Origin: Rhizobium sp. SL86
Lineage (GTDB): Bacteria; Pseudomonadota; Alphaproteobacteria; Rhizobiales; Rhizobiaceae
Reading direction: 5' to 3'
NCBI RefSeq assembly: GCF_026672545.1
Contig: NZ_JAPPRJ010000006.1
Span: 146,263-210,262 of the forward strand
Length of the DNA: 64,000 nt
Shown: positions 26,038 to 34,853 of the stretch, one piece after another
How positions within the stretch are numbered: position 1 is the stretch's first letter
How the letters are laid out: the number at the start of each line of letters is the position of its first letter
Notes under the pieces: model-generated
Databases searched by the model: none
Told to the model about the DNA's origin: nothing
The model's input: the letters and a program-made list of their open reading frames with translations, nothing else
Translations under genes and position numbers: made by a program

Positions 26038-27081
26038 TTAAAGTCCCGTCATGATCGAAAATTGGTAGCCATCCAAGCGCGCCACATGCACGGGATGACG
26101 GCTGCCAACGGCTGGCGTGGTTTCAAGACCGCGGGCCGTCTTGCGCATCGGAACGCGGCCAAACAGCTTTTTCAGAAGCCGCACATCGAAGCTTCCGGCT
26201 TCCTCGACCATGGCAGCCAGTGAGTAGATCCCCTCGTAGCAGGATTGGCCGAAAGCGTTGGCGGGAGGCGGATTTTCGCCGTAGGCGGTGTGGTAGCGTT
26301 CAAGGAACGCGCCGTTGTTGCGCGAACGGATCGCGGCGAAATAGGCCGAAGACACATAGACGTTCTCGGTCTCCTCTTCGCGCAGCCCGTAGACCACAGT
26401 TTCGTCTATCGCCGAACTGAAGCGCAGGACACGAGGCGACAGCCCGACGTCGCAAAATGCACGATTGAAGGAAATGTTGTCCGAGCCCAGAAAATAGGGA
26501 AGAACCGCGTCGGAACGGGTAGTTCGGATACGGTCGAGGATCTCGTCATAATCCGCAACGCCCACCGGAACATAGATTTCGCCAGTGACGATGCCACCGG
26601 AGCGTTCAATCAGCGTGCGGGCAATTTGCAGGCTGCAACGCGGCCAGATGTAATCATTTCCGCAGAGAAAGAAGCGGCGAGCACCCTTGCGCTCCATCAG
26701 CCAACGCAAGGCGGGGGATATCAGTTCGTCGGCGGTCTCCCCGGTCGTCATGACGCTTCCCGCAAATCCCTCGAATTGCGGTGTATAGACAAGTGGAACG
26801 CGGTCGCTGGTCACGCGTGCCACCGAATCGCGCGCATAGCTAGGGATCATCGAAACGACACCGGAAACCCTCTGTTCCCGAACCGCCCGACTGGCCGCGT
26901 CTGCAGCCGATTGCGCGGACAGGCCCGCATCGATGACATGGAGTTCAACATGTCGCTTTAGAATACCGCTCTGCCTGTTGATCTCGTCAACCGCCAGCCG
27001 ACCACAAGCTTCCGCCGACGGCCCCCAAAGGCCAGCCGAGCCCTGTTGCGCAATCAGCAGACCTATCCGGACAGTGTTCAC
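26038..27081 (-). CDS. AmiC-like cytoplasmic amide sensor
   Basis: A 347-residue Peripla_BP_5-fold protein without a signal peptide (MNTVRIGLLIAQQGSAGLWGPSAEACGRLAVDEINRQSG…). In Pseudomonas, AmiC is exactly such a cytoplasmic relative of binding proteins: it senses short amides and controls the antiterminator AmiR. No amiR-like gene is seen next to it, which is unusual. The nearest regulator is the divergent MarR gene, 277 bases away. It is the promoter-proximal gene of the amide cluster. It might instead be a binding protein whose signal sequence was lost. Confidence 0.75.
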   Translation of the reverse strand: MNTVRIGLLIAQQGSAGLWGPSAEACGRLAVDEINRQSGILKRHVELHVIDAGLSAQSAADAASRAVREQRVSGVVSMIPSYARDSVARVTSDRVPLVYTPQFEGFAGSVMTTGETADELISPALRWLMERKGARRFFLCGNDYIWPRCSLQIARTLIERSGGIVTGEIYVPVGVADYDEILDRIRTTRSDAVLPYFLGSDNISFNRAFCDVGLSPRVLRFSSAIDETVVYGLREEETENVYVSSAYFAAIRSRNNGAFLERYHTAYGENPPPANAFGQSCYEGIYSLAAMVEEAGSFDVRLLKKLFGRVPMRKTARGLETTPAVGSRHPVHVARLDGYQFSIMTGL

Positions 27082-27358
27082 GTTCAGAACGCCCCTGCGT
27101 GGTGGATTCTGTCACATAGCCAAGAAAGGAAGCATGAACCATGCCAGATCTTTAAACCTGACCTCAGGCATCCGAAAGCGGGCTGCACTTGCTTTCTGGC
27201 CGGTCCAATCATGCGGCCCGGCTTAAAATTTCGGCATCGAGAGGAGATAAGTCGCTCAATCTCTGAGCATGAAACGGCATGCAGAGACTTGCCTGATGTC
27301 TTCAAAAAATTATATGTAGTAGAAAATGTTGAAAATCGTTGCAACCTGGAGGCACCCA

Positions 27359-27817
27359 ATGCAACTGTCGAATCTGATTTGCGGTGTGAACCGCCAGATC
27401 GAGCAGACCCTTGATACCGGCCTCAGATCGCACGGTCTTTCAATCGAACAGTATCGCGTGCTGCAGGCCGTCAATGCGGAGAACGGCGTCGCGATGGGCG
27501 ATCTCGCAACTCGCGTCTTTGTCGATTCCCCCACACTTACGAAGATCATCGATAAAATGGTCGCGTCAGCCGATGTCTATCGCGGCCCTGACCCGCGCGA
27601 CCGTCGCCGCGTCCTGATTTTCCTGTCGGACAAGGGCGCAGCACGGCTTGAAGCGGTGCGCTCGATTGGGGTGCATCTCGAGCGGCAACTGGCTGAGCTT
27701 CTTGGGCACGAGCAAGCAGACTTTCTGCGTCATTTGAGAGCCATATTGGCGAATGCTAGAAGACCGACATCCTCGGCGGACGAAAAGACAGACCAACAGC
27801 CCACACGAGGTATCTGA
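27359..27817 (+). CDS. MarR-family transcriptional regulator
   Basis: A 152-residue winged-HTH regulator. The ATG at 27359 (MQLSNLICGVNRQIEQ) follows GGAGG; the upstream ATG at 27326 is less likely. The recognition region is MGDLATRVFVDSPTLTKIIDKMV, followed by the wing DPRDRRRVLIFLSDKG that is typical of MarR. It is divergent from the amide import cluster and is its likely local regulator. Confidence 0.88.
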   Translation: MQLSNLICGVNRQIEQTLDTGLRSHGLSIEQYRVLQAVNAENGVAMGDLATRVFVDSPTLTKIIDKMVASADVYRGPDPRDRRRVLIFLSDKGAARLEAVRSIGVHLERQLAELLGHEQADFLRHLRAILANARRPTSSADEKTDQQPTRGI

Positions 27818-27857
27818 CGTACCCGTGATGATCGGCTTGGTGATTGCGCTTGCCGGG

Positions 27858-27876
27858 TCTTGATGGGATTAGAACC
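27858..27876 (+). repeat. T-arm-like 19-bp motif, copy A (3' flank of GNAT toxin module)
   Basis: TCTTGATGGGATTAGAACC, whose minus-strand form GGTTCTAATCCCATCAAGA resembles a tRNA T-arm and acceptor segment. It lies 84 bases past the toxin stop. Copy B at 28868-28886 matches 17 of 19 bases, so the module is flanked by direct repeats. Confidence 0.6.
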
Positions 27877-27959
27877 CTCTTCCCTCATTTAATGTCGGGA
27901 GTTTCCGTCGGAAATTCAGCGAGATGGATTGCATCAACCGAAACTTTGAAGAGTTCCGC

Positions 27960-28457
27960 CTACGGGTTCAACGCGTTATTGAGGTCATGCAATCCGACCA
28001 TCAGCATCATTGGGTCGGAAGGAGAAGACAGGAAGCCGACGGCCTCATAGAAGGCTCGTGCGTCATCTGAAATCGCATGAACGAGCATGCCTCGAATGCC
28101 GAGTACTTCCGCGGCATTGAGCAGGCGCAGGCCCGCATCGCGCACCAATGCCCTGCCGATACCGCGCCCTTGGTAGGATTGATCAATGGCGAGGCGACCA
28201 AGCACAGCGACCGGAATTGGATCAGGCATATTGCGCCGAAAACGGCCAGGTGCTTCCGGCTGTTTGACGGCGCCGGAAGCGAGCGCGTAAAAGGCGATGA
28301 CGCGGCTCCCCTCGCACACGACGAAGGTCCGCGATGCGCCGCTCGTTTGATTAGAACGGGCGCGACGTCGCAGCCAGTCGTCCAGTTCAACGACTCCGGA
28401 ATCGAACTCGGCCAGTTCATGATGATCGGCCAGGGGTGCCGGTGCGCTAAGGGTCAC
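27960..28457 (-). CDS. tacT: GNAT-family toxin (TacT-like)
   Basis: A 165-residue GCN5-type acetyltransferase. The acetyl-CoA loop is LGRLAIDQSYQGRGIGRALV and the C-terminal FYEAVGF supplies the usual tyrosine. ELDDWLRRRARSNQTSGASRTFVV near the N-terminus is typical of toxin GNATs, which acetylate the amino group of aminoacyl-tRNAs and stop translation. It overlaps the antitoxin gene by ATGA. Length and layout fit the TacA-TacT type II toxin-antitoxin family. Confidence 0.88.
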   Translation of the reverse strand: MTLSAPAPLADHHELAEFDSGVVELDDWLRRRARSNQTSGASRTFVVCEGSRVIAFYALASGAVKQPEAPGRFRRNMPDPIPVAVLGRLAIDQSYQGRGIGRALVRDAGLRLLNAAEVLGIRGMLVHAISDDARAFYEAVGFLSSPSDPMMLMVGLHDLNNALNP

Positions 28458-28750
28458 GCCTCATCCCACGGAGCTTTGGTCGACATGGTGCGTGCTAAAC
28501 GCTCATTGGGCTGCGTGGGTGCATCGAGCCGGGCGAGGTATTCAGCATAGATTTCCGCGCTTACCGTGAAGACAGTGCGGTCAAGCAGCACCTCCTCGGC
28601 TCGGCGCTCTGAGGCTTCCAACATAAAATCCGTTCGCGTTTTACCGAGCAACTCTGCGGCGCGATCGATCAAGTTGCGGGTCGCAGGCTTGATGCGCATA
28701 TTCAGCGGCACGCTGGCGTCCGAGCTTTTGCTCGTGTGTGAGGTTGGCAT
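28454..28750 (-). CDS. tacA: DUF1778 antitoxin (TacA-like)
   Basis: A 98-residue DUF1778 protein. The ATG at 28750 follows CAGGAG; an upstream in-frame ATG at 28834 would lie inside the operator. The ribbon-helix-helix stretch PLNMRIKPATRNLIDRAAELLGKTRTDFMLEAS binds DNA, and the C-terminal half (FTVSAEIYAEYLARLDAPTQPNERLARTMSTKAPWDE) wraps the toxin. It is expected to autorepress through the double palindrome directly upstream. Confidence 0.9.
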   Translation of the reverse strand: MPTSHTSKSSDASVPLNMRIKPATRNLIDRAAELLGKTRTDFMLEASERRAEEVLLDRTVFTVSAEIYAEYLARLDAPTQPNERLARTMSTKAPWDEA

Positions 28751-28776
28751 GGCAAACTCCTGTTTGCACCTATATA

Positions 28777-28827
28777 GCGTAACGACAATATCTTTACAAG
28801 ATCCGTGTAAAGACACTGTCGTTACGC
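28777..28827. promoter_or_regulatory. Nested double palindrome, operator of the TacA-TacT-like module
   Basis: Outer arms GCGTAACGACA (28777-28787) and TGTCGTTACGC (28817-28827) and inner arms TCTTTACA (28791-28798) and TGTAAAGA (28806-28813) are perfect inverted repeats sharing the same centre at 28802. It lies 27 bases upstream of the antitoxin start. Two stacked sites suit cooperative binding by a ribbon-helix-helix antitoxin. Confidence 0.8.
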
Positions 28828-28867
28828 CGTGCATGCATTCGCAACCGCGACATTAGCTCATTTGAGC

Positions 28868-28886
28868 TCTTGATGGGATCTGAACC
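28868..28886 (+). repeat. T-arm-like 19-bp motif, copy B (5' flank of GNAT toxin module)
   Basis: TCTTGATGGGATCTGAACC, 17 of 19 bases identical to copy A at 27858 and in the same orientation. The two bracket the toxin-antitoxin module, with 1010 bases between equivalent positions. Confidence 0.6.
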
Positions 28887-28925
28887 GCTGACCGCCAGCT
28901 GTCGTTGCTATTGCGCCGTTTTTGG

Positions 28926-29816
28926 TTACGTTTTTCGAAGACTACGAAGGAGCCAATCACGGAAGACAATGACATTGGGATTATGAAACTTCCGCTCTGG
29001 GTAAACTAGATAGTAGGAGTCATCCGACTGCAGCGGCTCGCCAAAGGGCATGTGAAGCTGGCCGCTCGCGATTTCTTGGTGGATGTAGAACGTCGGGACG
29101 ACTGCAAGCCCGAGTCCGTGGATCGCGGCGTTGATGATCATTTCATGATGGGCAAAGCGCGTGCCCTGAATGCGGCCGTTGTAAGAGAGTTCCGCCAGCC
29201 GCAGCCAGTTCAGCCACAGGCTCGGACGCCCAGCATTCTGCAACAGAGGAAACTCCGCAAACTGCAACCGATCCAGCTTGCTGCCTAGAGGAATGAGTGC
29301 GGGAGACGCGACAACCGCCAGCACTTCGGGAAAGAGTTCGATCGAACGGGCGTGAAGCCAAGTTCCCGCACCACGCAAGATGGCGACGTCGAGCCGGGTT
29401 GTCTCGAAATCCGTTGATGGCACCGCCGGCATGACCTCAAGCGGAATGTCGGGGTAGGAGCCGATGAAGGCTCCGAGCCGTGCAGGCAGCCAGCGGGAGG
29501 CGAGTGTCGGATGGGTGCCGATCATCAGCGAGGAATCCACGCTGCGACCACGCACGGCATCAATGGAGATCTCTTCCAGCCGATCTAATGTGAGTGCGAG
29601 GTTTCGATAGTAATTGGCGCCAGTCTCTGTCAACACCAGCCGTGGACCGGATCGATGGAAGAGAGTCGTGCCAAGAAAGTCCTCAAGATTGCGGATCTGT
29701 CGGCTGACACCGCTCTGGGTCAGCCCAAGGTCGTCAGCAGCCTTTGTGAAATTCATGTAGCGCGCAGCAGCCTCGAATGCATGCAGGGCCGAGAGTGAGG
29801 GAAGATAGCGCCGCAT
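28926..29816 (-). CDS. LysR-family regulator (GcvA-like)
   Basis: A 296-residue LysR regulator. The HTH is FTKAADDLGLTQSGVSRQIRNLEDFLGTTLFHR, and MRRYLPSLSALHAFEAAARYMNFTKAA is the typical GcvA-group N-terminus. The substrate domain follows from about residue 90. It is divergent from the importer/racemase/oxidase genes starting at 30022, with 205 bases between, and probably activates them. Confidence 0.92.
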   Translation of the reverse strand: MRRYLPSLSALHAFEAAARYMNFTKAADDLGLTQSGVSRQIRNLEDFLGTTLFHRSGPRLVLTETGANYYRNLALTLDRLEEISIDAVRGRSVDSSLMIGTHPTLASRWLPARLGAFIGSYPDIPLEVMPAVPSTDFETTRLDVAILRGAGTWLHARSIELFPEVLAVVASPALIPLGSKLDRLQFAEFPLLQNAGRPSLWLNWLRLAELSYNGRIQGTRFAHHEMIINAAIHGLGLAVVPTFYIHQEIASGQLHMPFGEPLQSDDSYYLVYPERKFHNPNVIVFRDWLLRSLRKT

Positions 29817-30021
29817 CGTGCAACATCCGATCTATCATGACTAAAACTCATACAAGGCGGATTATTCGCAATTTCCACAATGGTGCAAGGTCGCCCCATA
29901 CTCGGCTGTCGTTGTCTAACTACAGATACAAAGTCTGGATGAGTTGCGGCGATGGAACAATAAAACACCATGCCGTTGGCGTGTTCGCGCCATATCGAGC
30001 ATTACAAAAAAGGGGTTCAAT

Positions 30022-30855
30022 ATGAAGAGACGTCAATTTAACAAACTGATGGGCATTGGCGCGGGCGCGTTGGCCTCAACGCTGACAATGGCAAGGCTCG
30101 GCTTCGCCGCGAGTTCACTGGAACGGATCAAGGCGTCGGGCACGCTACGCATCGGTGCTGTCGCGGATGGAGCGCCCTATTATCAGAAGAGCTTAGCTGA
30201 CGGCACCTGGCGTGGATTCTACATCGACATTTGCAAGAAGTTAGCGACTGATCTCGGGCTCCAGCTCTCGATCACCGAAACGACTTGGGGCAATTCCGTA
30301 CTTGATCTCCAGGCTAACAAGATCGACGTTTTCTTCGGCCTTAATCCGACACCGGAACGCCAGAAAGTCATCGATTTTTCAGGTCCCGTCTTCCGCAACG
30401 CATTCACCCTCATCACGCGCAAGGGTATGGAAGGCAAGACTTGGGAAGACTTCGACAAGCCGACAATGCGCATCGCGGTGGATGCCGGATCGTCTCATGA
30501 TTCCGCCATCACCCGCCACGCCCCAAAGGCTGAAGTCAGCCGTCTGAAGTCGGCGAGCGATGCAACTGCAGCATTGCAGGCGGGCCGGGTGGATGCCCAG
30601 TGCCTTGTTCTCGTTCTGGCAATGACCCTTCGCGCGAAGAATCCTTCAATCGGTACGCTCATCCTACCGGCACCCCTCGACGCAACGACATCCAATGCGG
30701 GTTTCCGACGCGAGGAAGATGCCAGCTGGCGGGAACACGTGACGAACTGGATCGTCGCCCAACGCGACAGCGGTTTCGTCAAGGACGCGATCATGCGCAA
30801 CATGGCGCTTGTCGGTGTCAAGCAGTCAGACTTCCCGGATGGCTTCGAAATCTGA
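30022..30855 (+). CDS. Polar amino acid-type ABC transporter, solute-binding protein
   Basis: A 277-residue periplasmic binding protein (SBP_bac_3). The ATG at 30022 (MKRRQFNKLMGIGAGALASTLTMARLGFAAS) gives a signal peptide with a Tat-like RRQFNK motif; the upstream in-frame start at 29944 would bury it. SGTLRIGAVADGAPYYQKSLADGTWRGFYIDICKKLA is the usual N-terminal lobe, and FDKPTMRIAVDAGSSHDS is the hinge. It is the first gene of an operon with permease, ATPase, an enolase-superfamily enzyme and a DadA-like oxidase. Confidence 0.9.
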   Translation: MKRRQFNKLMGIGAGALASTLTMARLGFAASSLERIKASGTLRIGAVADGAPYYQKSLADGTWRGFYIDICKKLATDLGLQLSITETTWGNSVLDLQANKIDVFFGLNPTPERQKVIDFSGPVFRNAFTLITRKGMEGKTWEDFDKPTMRIAVDAGSSHDSAITRHAPKAEVSRLKSASDATAALQAGRVDAQCLVLVLAMTLRAKNPSIGTLILPAPLDATTSNAGFRREEDASWREHVTNWIVAQRDSGFVKDAIMRNMALVGVKQSDFPDGFEI

Positions 30856-30919
30856 ATGGCATCGTAGCGGAGCCGGTGGCTCCGCTTTCCATCACTTTCG
30901 ATAGCTGGACATTCAGACA

Positions 30920-31582
30920 ATGTATCAATGGGATTTTTCGATCCTGTGGGAGTATCGCTGGCTCCTGCTACAGGGACTTGGCGTCACGGTGTCGTTCACC
31001 GTTGCGATCATTCTCGGGGGGCTTTTCGTCGGTCTGGTTGAAGCGATCTGCCTTTTGTCCCGGTTTACCGTGCTGCGAGGGATCTCCCTCGCGCTTATCG
31101 AGCTTTTTCGCTGTACGCCAATCTTGGTTCAGTTGATCTGGTGCTACTATGCCTTGCCGATTGTGGCAGGTATCGAGATGACGCCGGTGACGGCCTCGCT
31201 GCTGGCGCTTTCTGGTTATGGCGGAGCATTCTACGCGGAGATTATCCGCGGTGGCATCGTGTCCATCGATACCGGACAGTCCGAGGCGGCTGCGGCATTG
31301 GGCATGACACCGAGCCTTGCGATGCGGCGTATCATACTGCCACAGGCCTTGCGCCGAATGGTACCGGCGCTGATGAACCAGAGCATTCTCCAGTTCAAGA
31401 ACACCTCGCTGGTTTCGGTGCTTGCCGTACCCGACCTCGTCTACCAGGGACAGATGGCCGCGCATGACAGCTTTCGGCCGCTGGAGACATACACGGCCGT
31501 CGCGGTAGCATATTTTGCCATCCTTTTCCCTCTGACGATATTTGTGCGTCAACGCGAGCGCAAGCTTGGAGAGTTCGCATGA
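30920..31582 (+). CDS. Polar amino acid-type ABC transporter, permease
   Basis: A 220-residue HisMQ-type permease. LLLQGLGVTVSFTVAIILGGLFVGLVEAICLL forms the first membrane segments, and the EAA loop is SGYGGAFYAEIIRGGIVSIDTGQSEAAAALGM. The C-terminus is FPLTIFVRQRERKLGEFA. Its stop overlaps the start of the ATPase gene (ATGA), showing tight coupling. It presumably forms a homodimer in the inner membrane. Confidence 0.92.
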   Translation: MYQWDFSILWEYRWLLLQGLGVTVSFTVAIILGGLFVGLVEAICLLSRFTVLRGISLALIELFRCTPILVQLIWCYYALPIVAGIEMTPVTASLLALSGYGGAFYAEIIRGGIVSIDTGQSEAAAALGMTPSLAMRRIILPQALRRMVPALMNQSILQFKNTSLVSVLAVPDLVYQGQMAAHDSFRPLETYTAVAVAYFAILFPLTIFVRQRERKLGEFA

Positions 31583-32352
31583 GCAGGCCGATGATCGAGA
31601 TTTCCCACCTGCGCAAAAGCTTTGGTCAGATCGAGGTGCTGAAGGACATCAGCCTGAAGGTCGATCGCGGCGGCGTTCTTGCGCTCATCGGTCCATCCGG
31701 GTCGGGCAAGTCAACTCTCTTGCGCTGCATGAATCTTCTGGTCGTTCCCGATGCTGGCTCCATCACTGTCGGAAACAGGAATTTCGACTTCGGCAACTCA
31801 GGCCAGAAACCTCAAACTCGGGAGTTGGCGCAGTTTCGGTCCCGGACCGGCATGGTGTTCCAGAACTTCAATCTCTTCCCGCATATGAGTGTCCTGCAGA
31901 ATGTCATCGAAGCTCCCATTCATGTGAAGCGGATGAGCAGGAAGGCCGCAACCGAATTGGCGATGATGCAACTGGAAAAGGTTGGACTGGCTGACCGTGC
32001 GCACCAGTCACCACAAACATTGTCGGGGGGCCAGAAGCAACGCGTCGCCATCGCCCGGGCACTCGCCATGGAGCCCGAAGTGATGCTGTTCGACGAGGCA
32101 ACATCAGCGCTCGATCCCGAATTGGTCGGCGAGGTTCTGCAAACCATACAGCAGCTTGCGGCTGAAGGCATGACTATGGTGCTGGTCACCCACGAGATCG
32201 CTTTTGCGCGCGATGTTGCGGACCGCGTGATCTTTATGCGCGACGGCTACGTGGTGGAAGAAGGAGAGGCCCGCCTGGTTATCGAAGCACCGGCGGTGGA
32301 AGCCACCAGGACATTTCTCAGTCACTTTCATAAGGGAACGGCAGCACGGTAA
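31579..32352 (+). CDS. Polar amino acid-type ABC transporter, ATP-binding protein
   Basis: A 257-residue ATPase with Walker A GPSGSGKST, signature LSGGQKQRVAIARAL, Walker B VMLFDEATSALD and switch LVTHEI. Note DEATS in place of the commoner DEPTS, a variant seen in this family. It couples to the permease at 30920. The next gene begins 24 bases later. Confidence 0.92.
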   Translation: MSRPMIEISHLRKSFGQIEVLKDISLKVDRGGVLALIGPSGSGKSTLLRCMNLLVVPDAGSITVGNRNFDFGNSGQKPQTRELAQFRSRTGMVFQNFNLFPHMSVLQNVIEAPIHVKRMSRKAATELAMMQLEKVGLADRAHQSPQTLSGGQKQRVAIARALAMEPEVMLFDEATSALDPELVGEVLQTIQQLAAEGMTMVLVTHEIAFARDVADRVIFMRDGYVVEEGEARLVIEAPAVEATRTFLSHFHKGTAAR

Positions 32353-32376
32353 TCGTGCAGACGGAAGAGTTGGATA

Positions 32377-33498
32377 ATGGAAAAGATAACCGCATTACGC
32401 GTGTTCATGATCGAGAGCCCCATCAAGATGGCTCGTCTTCAGGGCGTCGGCAACGTCAAGGGAACGGTCAAACGGGTTCTCGTCGAACTGACCTCGTCGT
32501 CGGGTATTGTCGGATGGGGCGAGGCAGCCCCGTGGGAAGTGTTCACCGGCACGGCAGAAGCCGCCTTCGCAGCAATCGATACCTATCTCCGTCCGCTGGT
32601 GATCGGCGCGCGTATTGATCGCATCCGCAGCCTGACCTTGCAGATGAAGCAGACCCTTGTGGGACATGGAGAGGCCAAACTCGCCATCGAAACGGCGATG
32701 TTCGATATCCTGGGCAAGTCCTGTGGCCTGTCGATCGCAGAGCTCCTGGGAGGCCGGGTCCGGGACACAATCCCCCTGTCCTTCTCGATTGCTGACCCAG
32801 ACTTCGATGCCGATATGCGCCGCATGCATGACATGGTTCCCCAAGGCAACCGCATCTTCAAGGTCAAGACTGGCGTGAAGAGCCATGGCGAGGATATGGC
32901 GCATCTGGAGGCCATGCGGAACGTCTTCGGAGACACCATCGATCTGCGGATTGACTACAACCAGGCGCTGCATCCATTCGGTGCGATCAAGGTTCTGCGG
33001 GATGTGGATCGATTCCGGCCGACATTCATCGAGCAACCGCTTCCCCGCGACTGCCTGACTGCGATGGCATCTCTGGCCGCCGATCTGGATACCCCGATTT
33101 TGACGGACGAAAGCTGTTTCGGAGCCCATGACCTGATGGAGATCATCCGTCTTCGCGCGGCCGACGCGATTTCCGTCAAGCTGATGAAGACTGGTGGTCT
33201 TCTTGAAGCACAGGCGCTGATGGCGATCGCGGATACGGCCCGCTTGCCGGGTTACGGTGGAACCCTATGGGAGGGTGGCGTTGCGCTTGCGGCAGGTACC
33301 CAGTTTATCGCCGCGACGCCCGGTGTCTCACTTGGCTGCGAGTTCTACATGCCGCACCACGTTCTGACCGATGACGTGCTCGAAGAGAAGATCGACAACC
33401 GCAACGGCGAGGTCATCGTTCCGACCGGTCCTGGTCTCGGAATTTCGGTCTCGGAGAAATCGTTGCGTGCAAATGCACGCATCCTCGCCGAGCGCTGA
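32377..33498 (+). CDS. Enolase-superfamily enzyme, muconate-lactonizing subgroup (epimerase/racemase candidate)
   Basis: A 373-residue enolase-superfamily protein. The catalytic KxK pair is K162/K164 (FKVKTG), the metal ligands are D193 (RIDYN), E219 (FIEQP) and D244 (LTDES), and the second acid/base lysine is K268 (SVKLMK). A lysine on both faces is the MLE-subgroup layout, which includes cycloisomerases, dipeptide epimerases and proline-betaine 2-epimerases. Next to an amino acid-type importer and a DadA-like oxidase, a 2-epimerase or racemase preparing a D-amino acid for oxidation is an attractive inference, but cycloisomerase activity is not excluded. Confidence 0.9.
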   Translation: MEKITALRVFMIESPIKMARLQGVGNVKGTVKRVLVELTSSSGIVGWGEAAPWEVFTGTAEAAFAAIDTYLRPLVIGARIDRIRSLTLQMKQTLVGHGEAKLAIETAMFDILGKSCGLSIAELLGGRVRDTIPLSFSIADPDFDADMRRMHDMVPQGNRIFKVKTGVKSHGEDMAHLEAMRNVFGDTIDLRIDYNQALHPFGAIKVLRDVDRFRPTFIEQPLPRDCLTAMASLAADLDTPILTDESCFGAHDLMEIIRLRAADAISVKLMKTGGLLEAQALMAIADTARLPGYGGTLWEGGVALAAGTQFIAATPGVSLGCEFYMPHHVLTDDVLEEKIDNRNGEVIVPTGPGLGISVSEKSLRANARILAER

Positions 33499-33584
33499 AC
33501 GCCGTTCAACCTGTTAAAAATCCAATCGGCAGCGATCTGCGCAGCCGAGGTCAATGTCGTACCTATTTTCAAGTGGAAGTTTCG

Positions 33585-34853
33585 ATGTCTGAACGCAAGG
33601 CAGAGCATGTCGTCGTCATTGGCGCCGGAATTGTCGGAGCCTGTAGCGCTCTCGAATTGCTGCGTGATGGCCATCAGGTCACGATGATCGAACCGGGTGA
33701 ACCGGGTGGGAGACAGGCTGCGAGTTACGGTCACGGCTGCTGGATAAGCCCCGCATCCGTGGTGCCGATGTCAATGCCCGGACTTTGGAAACATGTACCG
33801 GGCTATCTGCTGAATCCGCATGGCCCGCTCATCATCCGCTGGAAGCACATCGTCAGGCTTCTTCCGTGGCTGACCCGCTTTCTGCTGGCCGGAGCAACAC
33901 TGACGCGCGTCGAAAGAACCGCCGAAGCCCTCGCGACGATCTTGAAGGACAGCCCCGAACGACACATGGCGCTTGCGGAGAGCATCGGGCAACCCGATCT
34001 GATCAGGCGCGAGGGGCTGCTCTACGCCTATCCCAATCGCTCCGCCTTCGCGACGGAAAAACTCGCCTGGCATTTGCGCCGTCTCACGGGCCTTGTCTGG
34101 CGGGAGCTGGATGAGGCGAGTCTGAAGGCTCGGGAGCCGGCTCTATCTCCCCATTATCGTTTCGGCGTGCTTACTGAGGCCGGCGCCCATTGTACCGATC
34201 CGGGCCGCTACGTGTCTTCTCTTGTGTCGGAGGCGGTCAATCAAGGTGCACGTCTTGTGAAGGCCAAGGCCATTGGATTTCGCCTGAATGGCGACAGGCT
34301 TCAGTCCGTCAAGACGGATCGCGGCGACATTCCCTGCGATCGCACAGTGATAGCCGCGGGCGTCTGGGCCAAGACCTTGGCGCGACAGCTAGGTGACCGA
34401 ATTCCTCTGGAATCCGAGCGTGGCTATCATGGTGTGATCAACGTACCGGTGGGCGGACCCGCGCACCCTGTCATGCCGAGCGATGGCAAAATGGCCAATA
34501 CGCCCACCGCAAAGGGTCTACGTCTCTCAGGACAGGTTGAACTCGCAACCGTCGATACGCCGCCCAACTGGAAGCGGGTCGACATCCTTCTAGACCATGC
34601 CCGCAAAACCTACTCCGGTGTTGAACTGACGCAAGACATCGCTATCGACCGCTGGATGGGACACCGCCCCTCCACGCCCGACGGACTGCCGGTTATCGGC
34701 AAAGCCTCTGGTTCGAAGGACGTCATCTATGCCTTCGGTCACGGCCATGTCGGCTTCGCCACCGGGCCGATCACCGGGCGGCTGGCCGCCGATCTCGTGA
34801 GCGACAAACCGCCGGAACGTGATCTGGAACCCTTTTCGCCGCGGCGCTTCTGA
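33585..34853 (+). CDS. DadA-like FAD-dependent D-amino acid dehydrogenase/oxidase
   Basis: A 422-residue DAO-family flavoprotein (start MSERKAEHVVVIGAGIVGACSALELL, after GGAAG; four residues longer if the upstream in-frame start is used). The dinucleotide motif GAGIVG is at 13-18 and the C-terminal FAD-contact region is WMGHRPSTPDGLPVIGKAS…YAFGHGHVGFATGPITG. It follows the enolase-superfamily gene and probably oxidises the imported or epimerised amino acid to an imino/keto acid. It is cytoplasmic or peripheral to the membrane. Confidence 0.92.
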   Translation: MSERKAEHVVVIGAGIVGACSALELLRDGHQVTMIEPGEPGGRQAASYGHGCWISPASVVPMSMPGLWKHVPGYLLNPHGPLIIRWKHIVRLLPWLTRFLLAGATLTRVERTAEALATILKDSPERHMALAESIGQPDLIRREGLLYAYPNRSAFATEKLAWHLRRLTGLVWRELDEASLKAREPALSPHYRFGVLTEAGAHCTDPGRYVSSLVSEAVNQGARLVKAKAIGFRLNGDRLQSVKTDRGDIPCDRTVIAAGVWAKTLARQLGDRIPLESERGYHGVINVPVGGPAHPVMPSDGKMANTPTAKGLRLSGQVELATVDTPPNWKRVDILLDHARKTYSGVELTQDIAIDRWMGHRPSTPDGLPVIGKASGSKDVIYAFGHGHVGFATGPITGRLAADLVSDKPPERDLEPFSPRRF

